A stretch of DNA of 13,481 nt, taken from contig JAJYAH010000106.1 in assembly GCA_021779635.1 (NCBI GenBank), positions 1 to 13,481 of the forward strand, given 5' to 3'. Both the position numbers and the translations under genes were made by a program. Positions 1 through 6,013 of the stretch are shown in pieces (the stretch's first letter is position 1; every line of letters starts with the position of its first letter). The notes below the pieces were generated by a model. That model had not been told where the DNA came from. It worked only from the letters and a program-made list of their open reading frames with translations, and searched no databases. The stretch is from Pseudomonadota bacterium (GTDB taxonomy: Bacteria > Pseudomonadota > Alphaproteobacteria > Rhizobiales > Xanthobacteraceae).

Positions 1-1
1 C

Positions 2-499
2 GACCTGATGGTGCCGCTGACGGTCGATGTCGACGACACGACGCGCGCCAACGTCGTCGAGGCGTTGCAGCCGGATATCCTGCAGCTGCACGGCAAGGAG
101 ACCGTGGCGCGGCTGCGCGACATCAAGCAGATATTTGGATTGCCGGTGATGAAGGCGATCGCGGTGGAAACGCCTGCCGATCTCGCATCCCTGCCGGGCT
201 ACGCCGCGGTTGCCGATCGTATCCTGTTCGACGCCCGTCCGCCTAAGGAAGCCACCCGGCCGGGCGGCCTCGGCGCCGTGTTCGACTGGCATGTGCTTGA
301 AAATCTCGACCTCAAGCTGCCGTTCATGGTCTCCGGCGGCCTTCATGCCGGGAATGTCGCGGAGGCCGTTCGCGTCAGCCGCGCCGGCGGCGTGGATGTT
401 TCCTCGGGCGTGGAACGTGCGCCCGGCATCAAGGATCCCGAGATGATCCGGGCTTTTATTCGCGCCGCCCGCGCCACCGAAGAGTTGATCACTGGATGA
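2..499 (+). CDS. trpF: Phosphoribosylanthranilate isomerase, 3' part (start lies before the window)
   Basis: TrpF converts N-(5-phosphoribosyl)anthranilate to CdRP, the third dedicated step of tryptophan synthesis, in the cytoplasm. The reading frame is open from base 2, so this is the C-terminal ~165 residues of a protein that is usually about 205-220 residues. The N-terminal strand with the catalytic cysteine is outside the window. Visible family motifs of the (beta/alpha)8 barrel are [24 protein letters not shown] (the aspartate is the expected catalytic acid), GGLGAVFDW and the phosphate-binding [12 protein letters not shown] followed by GVDVSSGVE. The ATG at base 8 is only an internal methionine. 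The stop codon overlaps the trpB start in an ATGA arrangement, so translational coupling to trpB is likely. Identification is secure; only the 5' end is missing. Confidence 0.95.
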   Translation, partial: DLMVPLTVDVDDTTRANVVEALQPDILQLHGKETVARLRDIKQIFGLPVMKAIAVETPADLASLPGYAAVADRILFDARPPKEATRPGGLGAVFDWHVLENLDLKLPFMVSGGLHAGNVAEAVRVSRAGGVDVSSGVERAPGIKDPEMIRAFIRAARATEELITG

Positions 500-1710
500 A
501 TCAGAACCTGCCCAATTCCTTCCGCAGCGGTCCCGACGAGCGCGGACATTTCGGCATTTTCGGTGGACGCTTCGTCGCCGAAACGCTGATGCCGCTGATC
601 CTCGATCTGGAGAAGGCCTACGCCGACGCCAAGGCCGACCCGGCTTTCCAGGCCGAAATGAACGGCTACCTCAGGGACTATGTCGGCCGGCCCTCGCCGC
701 TCTATCTCGCCGAGCGCCTGACCGACCATCTCGGCGGCGCGAAAATCTATTTCAAGCGCGAGGAGCTCAACCACACCGGCTCGCACAAGGTCAACAATGT
801 GCTCGGCCAGATCATGGTGGCGCGGCGCATGGGCAAGCGGCGCATCATCGCTGAAACCGGCGCTGGCCAGCATGGCGTCGCCACCGCGACCTTGTGCGCG
901 CGGTTCGGGCTCGACTGCGTGGTCTATATGGGCGCGGTCGATGTCGAGCGGCAGCAGCCCAATGTCATCCGCATGGAAATGCTGGGCGCCAAGGTGGTCC
1001 CGGTGCAATCCGGCTCCCGCACGCTCAAGGATGCGATGAACGACGCGCTGCGCGACTGGGTCACCAATGTGCACAACACCTTCTACTGCATCGGCACCGT
1101 TGCCGGCCCGCATCCCTATCCGATGATGGTGCGCGACTTCCAGTCGGTCATCGGCGTCGAGACCCGCGCGCAAATGCAGGCCGCCGAGGGTCGCCTGCCG
1201 GATTCCCTGATTGCCTGTATCGGCGGCGGCTCCAACGCGATGGGGCTGTTTCATCCGTTCCTCGACGATCCCGGAATCGAGATCTTCGGCGTCGAAGCCG
1301 CCGGCCATGGCCTGACGCAACTTCATGCGGCCTCGATCGCCGGTGGCCGGCCGGGCGTGCTGCACGGCAACCGGACCTATTTGCTGATGGACGATGACGG
1401 CCAGATCCAGGACGCGCATTCGATTTCGGCGGGGCTGGATTATCCCGGCATCGGGCCGGAACATTCCTGGCTGCACGAGACGGGCCGGGTGAAGTACCTT
1501 TCCGCGACCGAAGACGAAGCGTTGGCCGCGTTTCAATTGCTGTCGCGGCTGGAAGGCATCATTCCGGCGCTAGAGCCTGCCCATGCCATCGCCAAGGTCA
1601 TGGAGTTGGCGCCGCAGCGGCCGAAAGATCACCTGATGGTGGTCAATCTGTCCGGCCGTGGCGACAAGGATATTCCGCAAGTGGCGGATATTTTGCGGGG
1701 GAAAAAGTGA
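496..1710 (+). CDS. trpB: Tryptophan synthase beta chain
   Basis: TrpB condenses indole with L-serine to give tryptophan, using PLP; it forms the alpha2-beta2 complex with TrpA, which channels indole to it. The 404 residues match the usual length. The PLP Schiff-base lysine is K98 in HTGSHKVNN, the catalytic glutamate is E120 in AETGAGQHG, the PLP phosphate loop is GGGSNAMG (243-250), and the C-terminal NLSGRGDKD carries the serine that contacts the pyridine nitrogen (S386). [13 protein letters not shown] (313-325) contains the aspartate that gates the active site. The ATG overlaps the trpF stop by 4 bp. Unusually, the gene is separated from trpA by 503 bp that hold an opposed nuclease gene between inverted repeats. 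The enzyme itself looks intact. Confidence 0.98.
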   Translation: MNQNLPNSFRSGPDERGHFGIFGGRFVAETLMPLILDLEKAYADAKADPAFQAEMNGYLRDYVGRPSPLYLAERLTDHLGGAKIYFKREELNHTGSHKVNNVLGQIMVARRMGKRRIIAETGAGQHGVATATLCARFGLDCVVYMGAVDVERQQPNVIRMEMLGAKVVPVQSGSRTLKDAMNDALRDWVTNVHNTFYCIGTVAGPHPYPMMVRDFQSVIGVETRAQMQAAEGRLPDSLIACIGGGSNAMGLFHPFLDDPGIEIFGVEAAGHGLTQLHAASIAGGRPGVLHGNRTYLLMDDDGQIQDAHSISAGLDYPGIGPEHSWLHETGRVKYLSATEDEALAAFQLLSRLEGIIPALEPAHAIAKVMELAPQRPKDHLMVVNLSGRGDKDIPQVADILRGKK

Positions 1711-1734
1711 GTATCAAAACGAGCTGCTTTCTTC

Positions 1735-1784
1735 ACCTCTCCCCCGCGGGGAGAGGTCGGCTGCGCAGCAGCCGGGTGAGGGGG
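1735..1784 (+). repeat. Left inverted arm, REP-like double hairpin
   Basis: Outer end first, it consists of a perfect 10-bp stem (ACCTCTCCCC, loop CGC, GGGGAGAGGT; 1735-1757), directly followed by a 7-bp stem (CGGCTGC, loop GCA, GCAGCCG; 1758-1774), then the tail GGTGAGGGGG (1775-1784). It lies 24 nt after the trpB stop. There is no U-run after either stem on either strand, so it is not a standard intrinsic terminator. In RNA it could stabilise the trpB 3' end, as REP sequences do. It also lies just after the stop of the opposed nuclease gene. Two adjacent palindromes plus an asymmetric tail is the usual architecture of REP/BIME-type extragenic repeats. Confidence 0.85.
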
Positions 1785-1792
1785 CTTTCCCC

Positions 1793-2137
1793 TCAATCGA
1801 GCCGAAGCGTGCTTTCGATCATTTCCAGCACGCCCTCAAGATTGTCATACACATCGGTATTCGAGACACGGACAATGTGGAAACCGCAGGCCTCCAGTAC
1901 ATTGGACCGGACTTCATCTCTTGTTAGTTCGGACGGTTCAGAGTGCGTTACGCCGTCAACTTCGACGATCAATTTTCCGTCGAGGGTCACGAAATCTACG
2001 ACGTACCGATCGATGGAGTGTTGGCGTCGAAATTTCCACCGCGCCAATCGCCGATTGCGCAGCGCCTGCCAAAGCTTGGCCTCGGCGCTCGTTTGCGACG
2101 AACGAAGGTTTCGGGCTCTCGCTTTGAACTTGTCCAT
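1793..2137 (-). CDS. DUF559 endonuclease-domain protein (Vsr-like, PD-(D/E)XK-type fold)
   Basis: The 114-residue protein is almost only the DUF559 domain, a family related to Vsr and other very-short-patch-type endonucleases; the cellular role of such stand-alone proteins is not established. Visible signature: SAEAKLWQALR (acidic E19), KFRRQHSIDRYVVDFV (D48), KLIVEVDGVTH (E59, D61, H65), then RDEVRSNVLEACGFHIVRV. D48, E59 and D61 are the expected metal-binding residues, so it looks catalytically intact. The ATG at 2137-2135 is chosen because the domain starts there and GGTGAG lies just upstream, supplied by the repeat arm. The frame stays open upstream through the arm (reading SPRRGEVG) into antisense trpA, which would give a spurious ~195-residue product. 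No signal peptide or membrane segment is seen. It is lower in GC than its neighbours, opposed to the trp operon and framed by inverted repeats. Confidence 0.85.
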   Translation of the reverse strand: MDKFKARARNLRSSQTSAEAKLWQALRNRRLARWKFRRQHSIDRYVVDFVTLDGKLIVEVDGVTHSEPSELTRDEVRSNVLEACGFHIVRVSNTDVYDNLEGVLEMIESTLRLD

Positions 2138-2188
2138 CCCCCTCACCCGGCTGCTGGCGCAGCCGACCTCTCCCCGGCGGGGAGAGGT
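2138..2188 (-). repeat. Right inverted arm, REP-like double hairpin; carries the nuclease ribosome binding site
   Basis: This is the reverse complement of the left arm with two small differences. From its outer end at 2188 it has the same perfect 10-bp stem (loop GCC read on the minus strand; 2166-2188), the same 7-bp stem with a 4-nt instead of 3-nt loop (2148-2165), and the same tail GGTGAGGGGG (2138-2147). The tail ends exactly at the nuclease ATG and offers GGTGAG as Shine-Dalgarno with a 4-nt spacer. The outer end is 25 nt before the trpA start, so in the trp mRNA a very stable hairpin sits just upstream of the trpA initiation region. Confidence 0.85.
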
Positions 2189-2213
2189 ATAGCACAGCGA
2201 ACGCCGCATTATC

Positions 2214-3050
2214 ATGACCACCCGTATCGACGCCCGTTTCACCGAGTTGAAAAAGCAGGACCGCGCGGCGTTCGTCGCCTTCCTGATGGCCGGTGATCCC
2301 GATCCGTCGACCTCGCTCGAAATCATCAAGGCGCTGCCGAAAGCCGGCGCCGATATCATCGAGATCGGCATGCCCTTCACCGATCCGATGGCGGACGGTC
2401 CGGCGATTCAGGCGGCGGGGTTGCGCGCGCTGAAGGCCGGCATGACCTTGAAAAAAACTTTGGCGATGGTGCGCGAGTTTCGAACCGGGGACGCCACCAC
2501 GCCGCTGGTGCTGATGGGCTATTACAATCCGATCTATATCTACGGCGTCGACAAGTTTCTGGTCGACGCGAAATCCGCCGGCGTCGACGGGTTGATCATT
2601 GTCGATCTGCCGCCGGAGGAAGACACCGAATTGTGCCTGCCGGCGATGCGAGCGGGGTTGAATTTCATCCGGCTGGCGACCCCGACCACCGACGACAAGC
2701 GGCTGCCAGCGGTGCTCGCCAATACCTCCGGCTTTGTCTATTACGTCTCCATCACCGGCATCACCGGCAGCGCCAGCGCCGATACCGCAATCGTCGGGGC
2801 GGCCGTCGCCCGCATCAAGCGGCATACCAAATTGCCGGTTTGTGTCGGCTTCGGCATCCGGACACCGGAGGCCGCACGCGGAATCGCGCAGCATGCCGAT
2901 GGCGCGGTGGTCGGCACGGCGCTGGTCGATGCGTTGCGCGGCAGCCTTGATGCCGAAGGCCGCGCGACCGCCGCGACGGTCGGTGCGGTGGCCGATCTGA
3001 CTGCCTCCCTGGCGCAGGGCGTGCGGGGAGCCAAGCAGGCCGCGGAATAG
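2214..3050 (+). CDS. trpA: Tryptophan synthase alpha chain
   Basis: TrpA cleaves indole-3-glycerol phosphate to indole and glyceraldehyde 3-phosphate and feeds indole to TrpB. The 278 residues fit the family (about 265-280). The two catalytic acids are present: E50 in IIEIGMPF and D61 in TDPMADGP. Further on come [11 protein letters not shown], the substrate loop (DLPPEE), [10 protein letters not shown] and the phosphate-binding [10 protein letters not shown]. The ATG at 2214 gives the normal N-terminus (MTTRIDARF), and the frame is closed upstream by TAG at 2190-2192. No Shine-Dalgarno-like sequence lies at the normal distance; the nearest purine run, GGAGAGG, is inside the hairpin about 25 nt upstream. 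Normal coupling to trpB is impossible here because the nuclease cassette separates the two genes. The protein looks intact. Confidence 0.97.
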   Translation: MTTRIDARFTELKKQDRAAFVAFLMAGDPDPSTSLEIIKALPKAGADIIEIGMPFTDPMADGPAIQAAGLRALKAGMTLKKTLAMVREFRTGDATTPLVLMGYYNPIYIYGVDKFLVDAKSAGVDGLIIVDLPPEEDTELCLPAMRAGLNFIRLATPTTDDKRLPAVLANTSGFVYYVSITGITGSASADTAIVGAAVARIKRHTKLPVCVGFGIRTPEAARGIAQHADGAVVGTALVDALRGSLDAEGRATAATVGAVADLTASLAQGVRGAKQAAE

Positions 3051-3210
3051 GCCCCAATTGGGTGGGAGACGGGCTGTTACTGCCGGCTTGCCGGGTCCCG
3101 TCCGGACCGCCATATATTCGTGGCGCGATCAAAGTAGGCGCCGTTTTGTGTCTGATCGCGCTCTAAACAATTGAAGGCGATTGCCGCTTGATCGCCATTC
3201 GGAGCGAACC
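3051..3210 (+). promoter_or_regulatory. trpA-accD spacer with inverted repeats and a weak promoter candidate
   Basis: This 160-bp spacer separates the trp genes from accD. It holds a perfect palindrome CCCAATTGGG (3053-3062), a 9-bp inverted repeat GCGCGATCA/TGATCGCGC (3123-3131 and 3153-3161, 21 nt apart), and a small GGCGAT/ATCGCC stem (3176-3181 and 3191-3196) just before the accD Shine-Dalgarno. TTGCCG (3088-3093) followed after 17 bp by CATATA (3111-3116) is a possible sigma-70-type promoter for accD-folC. A separate promoter for these genes would be reasonable, but the match is modest and no terminator for trpA is visible. Confidence 0.3.
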
Positions 3211-4158
3211 ATGAACTGGCTCACCAACGTCGTCCGGCCGAAGATTCGCAACATCCTGCGCCGCGAAACGCCGGAGAATTTGTGGATCAAATGTCCGGAT
3301 ACCGGACAACTGGTTTTCTACAAGGATGTCGAGAGCAACCAGTTCGTCATTCCCGGCTCGAACTATCACATGCGCATGAGCGCGGTGGCGCGGCTGAAAT
3401 CGATTTTCGACAACGAGACCTGGTTCGACGTGGCGCTGCCGGAGGTTACCGCCGATCCGCTGAAATTCCGTGACGAACGCAAATATGCCGATCGCATCAA
3501 GGATGCGCGTGCCAAGACCGGGCTGAACGACGCCATCAAGGTCGGCTATGGCAAGCTCGAGGGCGCCGCGGTGGTGATCGCGGTGCAGGATTTCGACTTC
3601 ATGGGCGGCTCGCTCGGCATGGCCGCCGGCGAGGCGATCGTGCGCGGACTTGAGCTCGCGGTCGAAAAGAAATCCCCGTTCATCGTGTTCGCCGCATCCG
3701 GGGGCGCCCGCATGCAGGAAGGCATCCTGTCGCTGATGCAATTGCCGCGCACCACCGTCGGCGTTCAGATGCTGCGCGAGGCGAAACAGCCCTATATCGT
3801 GGTGCTGACCAATCCGACTACCGGCGGCGTCACCGCCTCCTATGCCATGCTCGGCGACGTGCAGATCGCCGAGCCCGGCGCGCTGATCGGCTTTGCCGGC
3901 GCGCGGGTGATCGAACAGACCATTCGCGAGAAATTGCCGGAAGGCTTTCAGCGCGCCGAATACCTGAAAGATCACGGCATGATCGACATGGTGGTGCATC
4001 GCCACGACCTGCGCCCGACGCTGGCGCGGCTGTGCCGGATCCTGACCAAGTCGCCCGCGGTGGAAGCCGTGCCGAAGCCTGCGCCGTCGATCGCCATGCC
4101 GGCCCCGGCGCAGATCCTGTCAGGTGCGGATGTTGCGCCGGTAGCACCCCACGCGTGA
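3211..4158 (+). CDS. accD: Acetyl-CoA carboxylase carboxyltransferase subunit beta
   Basis: AccD and AccA form the carboxyltransferase that moves CO2 from carboxybiotin to acetyl-CoA, making malonyl-CoA for fatty acid synthesis. The start at 3211 is chosen for the conserved [16 protein letters not shown] and the GGAG at 3201-3204; an in-frame TTG at 3181 would add ten unconserved residues. The 315-residue protein carries the crotonase-type core: [15 protein letters not shown] (132-146), SGGARMQEG (163-171) and [16 protein letters not shown] (201-216). The N-terminal zinc ribbon is degenerate: positions equivalent to the four E. coli cysteines read C28, T31, I47 and S50, so zinc binding in the usual way is not expected. 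Residues 281-315 form a Pro/Ala-rich tail. The stop overlaps the folC start (GTGA). Confidence 0.97.
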   Translation: MNWLTNVVRPKIRNILRRETPENLWIKCPDTGQLVFYKDVESNQFVIPGSNYHMRMSAVARLKSIFDNETWFDVALPEVTADPLKFRDERKYADRIKDARAKTGLNDAIKVGYGKLEGAAVVIAVQDFDFMGGSLGMAAGEAIVRGLELAVEKKSPFIVFAASGGARMQEGILSLMQLPRTTVGVQMLREAKQPYIVVLTNPTTGGVTASYAMLGDVQIAEPGALIGFAGARVIEQTIREKLPEGFQRAEYLKDHGMIDMVVHRHDLRPTLARLCRILTKSPAVEAVPKPAPSIAMPAPAQILSGADVAPVAPHA

Positions 4159-5498
4159 ACCCGCCGGAGGCCAAGCGAGCGCCGCCGCTCGGCGAATTGA
4201 TCGCACGGCTGTCCGCCCTGCATCCCAGCCGTATCGATCTCGGCCTTGAGCGGATGCAGCGGCTGCTGGAGCGGCTCGATCACCCCGAACGCAGGCTGCC
4301 GCCGGTGATCCATGTCGCCGGCACCAATGGCAAGGGTTCGACCATCGCCTATCTGCGCGCCATCCTGGAAGCGGCGGGCCTGCGTGTCCATACCTACACC
4401 TCGCCCTATCTGGTGCGGCTCAACGAATGCTTTCGCCTCGGCTGCGCCGGCGGCGGCGTTCTCGTCGATGACGACGAATTGGTTGCGGCATTCGAACATT
4501 GCGAACGGACCAATGCGGGCGCGTCGATCACCCTCTTTGAAATCGAAACCGCGGCGGCATTCTGCCTGTTCGCCCGGCATCAGGCCGACGTGGTGCTACT
4601 GGAGGTCGGTCTCGGCGGCCGGCTCGACGCCACCAACGTCATCGATGCGCCGCTGGCAGCCGTGATCGCGCCGGTAGGCATGGATCACACCGAATTCCTC
4701 GGGGACACGCTGAGCCAGATTGCCGGCGAGAAAGCCGCGATCATCAAGCGCAACACGCCGGTGATTTGCGCCGAGCAAGCCCCCGAGGCGATGGCCGCGA
4801 TCGAAGCACAGGCCAGACGCATGCACGCGCCGCTGCATGCGGCCGGTCAGCAATGGCACGTCAATGTCGAGCGCGGACGATTGGTCTACCAGGACGACCG
4901 GGGCCTGATGGACCTCGCGGCACCAAGGCTGTTTGGCCGGCATCAGTTCGACAATGCCGGCCTTGCGATTGCGACGCTGCGCGCGCTCGAGGCGTTCAAG
5001 ATCGACGCCACCGCATTCGAGGCCGGCATCGTCAACGCCGAGTGGCCGGCACGAATGCAGCGGCTGGCGTCGGGTGCGCTGGTCGATCTGGCGCCGCAGG
5101 CCAGCGAGGTCTGGCTCGATGGCGGCCACAATGCCGATGGCGGGCGCGTCGTCGCCGCGGCCCTGGGCGATCTCGAAGAGCGGGTGCCGCGGCCCCTCGT
5201 GGTGATTGTCGGCATGATGGCCAACAAGGATGCCGGCGCGTTTCTGGCCAACTTCGCCGGGCTCACGCGCCACATCATCGCGGTTGCGATCCCGGGTCAC
5301 GAGGGCGCAATGCCGCCGGATCGGCTTGCCGATGCCGCGCGCCAGCTCGGCATGCGGGTGGAAATCGCGGCCAGCATCGAAGCCGCGGTGGGCTCGCTCG
5401 CGCGCCTCGCCTATGAGGTGCCGCCGCGCATCCTGATCACGGGGTCGCTGTATCTTGCCGGCCACGTGCTATCGGCGAACGGCACCGCGCCGGGATGA
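4155..5498 (+). CDS. folC: Folylpolyglutamate synthase / dihydrofolate synthase (Mur ligase family)
   Basis: FolC ligates glutamate to dihydropteroate and adds further glutamates to folates, using ATP. The GTG at 4155 overlaps the accD stop by 4 bp and gives a normal 447-residue protein; the frame is open further upstream, but that part lies inside accD. Motifs in order: the P-loop [10 protein letters not shown] (54-63), [10 protein letters not shown] (82-91), the Mur-ligase [12 protein letters not shown] (150-161), HTEFLG (178-183), GEKAAIIK with the likely carbamylated K193, WPARMQRL (297-304), [10 protein letters not shown] (321-330) and C-terminal [10 protein letters not shown]. The accD-folC pairing is common in proteobacteria. 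I cannot tell from sequence alone whether it has both activities, but proteobacterial FolC usually does. Confidence 0.95.
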   Translation: MNPPEAKRAPPLGELIARLSALHPSRIDLGLERMQRLLERLDHPERRLPPVIHVAGTNGKGSTIAYLRAILEAAGLRVHTYTSPYLVRLNECFRLGCAGGGVLVDDDELVAAFEHCERTNAGASITLFEIETAAAFCLFARHQADVVLLEVGLGGRLDATNVIDAPLAAVIAPVGMDHTEFLGDTLSQIAGEKAAIIKRNTPVICAEQAPEAMAAIEAQARRMHAPLHAAGQQWHVNVERGRLVYQDDRGLMDLAAPRLFGRHQFDNAGLAIATLRALEAFKIDATAFEAGIVNAEWPARMQRLASGALVDLAPQASEVWLDGGHNADGGRVVAAALGDLEERVPRPLVVIVGMMANKDAGAFLANFAGLTRHIIAVAIPGHEGAMPPDRLADAARQLGMRVEIAASIEAAVGSLARLAYEVPPRILITGSLYLAGHVLSANGTAPG

Positions 5499-5544
5499 AT
5501 CTTCGATCTGGAGTTTCCCGCCGCTTTGCAACGATCAAAATGAA

Positions 5545-5567
5545 ACGGCCGGCGAGGTGCCGGCCGT
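5545..5567 (-). terminator. Hairpin terminator between convergent folC and trxA
   Basis: A perfect 9-bp stem, ACGGCCGGC (5545-5553) and GCCGGCCGT (5559-5567), with a 5-nt loop lies in the 96-bp gap between the folC and trxA stop codons. Read on the minus strand it is followed by TTTCATTTTGATC, a T-rich tract, so it fits best as the rho-independent terminator of the trxA transcript. On the plus strand the following sequence (CTGGAATAAATC) is less T-rich, so folC may be ended less efficiently by the same hairpin. Confidence 0.75.
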
Positions 5568-5594
5568 CTGGAATAAATCGCTGCGGGAGGTGGA

Positions 5595-5915
5595 TCAGAC
5601 CGCGGCGGTGATCCACTGCTGCAGCTTCTGCTTTGGTGCGGCGCCGACCTGACGCGAGGCCATCTCGCCGCCCTTGAAGATCATTAGCGTCGGGATCGAC
5701 ATCACGCCGTATTTCGAGGCCGTCTTCGGGCTCTCGTCGACGTTCAGCTTTACGATCTTGACCTTGTCGCCCATCGCGCCGGAAATCTCGTCGAGTGCTG
5801 GCGCAATCATGCGGCAGGGGCCGCACCATTCGGCCCAGAAATCGACCACGACCGGGCCGGTCGCCTTGAGCACTTCGGCTTCGAAATCGGCGTCAGAAAC
5901 CTTGCCAACGGCCAT
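5595..5915 (-). CDS. trxA: Thioredoxin 1
   Basis: This is a cytoplasmic thiol-disulfide oxidoreductase that passes electrons from thioredoxin reductase to ribonucleotide reductase, peroxiredoxins and other targets. It has 106 residues, the typical length. The active site is WCGPC with C31 and C34, within VVVDFWAEWCGPCRMIAPAL; the cis-proline loop is GVMSIPTLMIF and the C-terminal GG is in FKGGEMA. The start is the ATG at 5915-5913 (MAVGKVSDADF), preceded by GAGG at a good distance on the minus strand (GAGGTATTCC); an in-frame ATG 57 bp upstream would add a non-family extension. It lies 98 bp after the addA stop on the same strand, so it may be transcribed with addA or from its own promoter. 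Confidence 0.97.
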   Translation of the reverse strand: MAVGKVSDADFEAEVLKATGPVVVDFWAEWCGPCRMIAPALDEISGAMGDKVKIVKLNVDESPKTASKYGVMSIPTLMIFKGGEMASRQVGAAPKQKLQQWITAAV

Positions 5916-5978
5916 TGGAATACCTCGTTCGGTTTGAAAGAAGGCGCGGCTGAAGAATCGCGCTGGGATCATAAAGTC

Positions 5979-6007
5979 AACCTATGAACGCGATCTTGCC
6001 GGGTCAA
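5979..6007 (-). promoter_or_regulatory. Candidate trxA promoter
   Basis: On the minus strand, TTGACC (6007-6002, part of CTTGAC as favoured in alphaproteobacteria) is followed after 17 bp by TAGGTT (5984-5979), about 65 bp before the trxA ATG. The -35 is good and the -10 is poor (three of six matches). A second TTGACT (5980-5975) lies nearby without a convincing -10. Thioredoxin genes often have their own promoter, so this is plausible but weak. Confidence 0.3.
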
Positions 6008-6013
6008 GCTTGC

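Larger units (their letters stand above)
1735..2188. mobile_element. Putative palindrome-bounded DUF559 nuclease cassette inserted between trpB and trpA
   Basis: A 454-bp unit is bounded by two inverted ~50-bp arms (1735-1784 and 2138-2188). They differ only by a C/G swap in the first loop and one extra base in the second loop. The only gene inside, a minus-strand DUF559 nuclease, starts directly at one arm and stops 8 nt from the other. The nuclease part is about 50% GC in three sampled 60-base lines (1801-1980), against 75% in one sampled line of accD. The orientation opposes the trp operon. What is left of the native spacer is 24 nt after trpB and 25 nt before trpA. I see no convincing target-site duplication and no transposase. 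That the unit moves or was acquired is inference; the layout and the composition shift are seen directly. Confidence 0.6.

Noticed and set aside
343..1536. 397-codon open frame antisense to trpB
   Set aside because: It lies opposite a fully conserved trpB, has a His/Arg/Gly-rich composition typical of reverse frames in GC-rich DNA, and shows no family motif.
1735..1784. Intrinsic terminator after trpB
   Set aside because: The stems are strong but no U-tract follows on either strand, and an inverted copy lies at the other side of the nuclease gene, so a repeat-element explanation is better.
1711..2213. CRISPR array or trp attenuator between trpB and trpA
   Set aside because: There are only two repeat copies, inverted and more than 350 bp apart around a gene, with no leader peptide rich in Trp codons.
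2138..2380. N-terminal extension of the DUF559 protein to a 195-residue product
   Set aside because: The extra residues are a translation of the repeat arm (SPRRGEVG...) and antisense trpA; the domain and a suitable SD support the ATG at 2137.
1956..3113. 385-codon minus-strand open frame across trpA and the right repeat arm
   Set aside because: It is an antisense shadow of trpA with low-complexity Arg/Gly/His composition and shows no recognisable domain.
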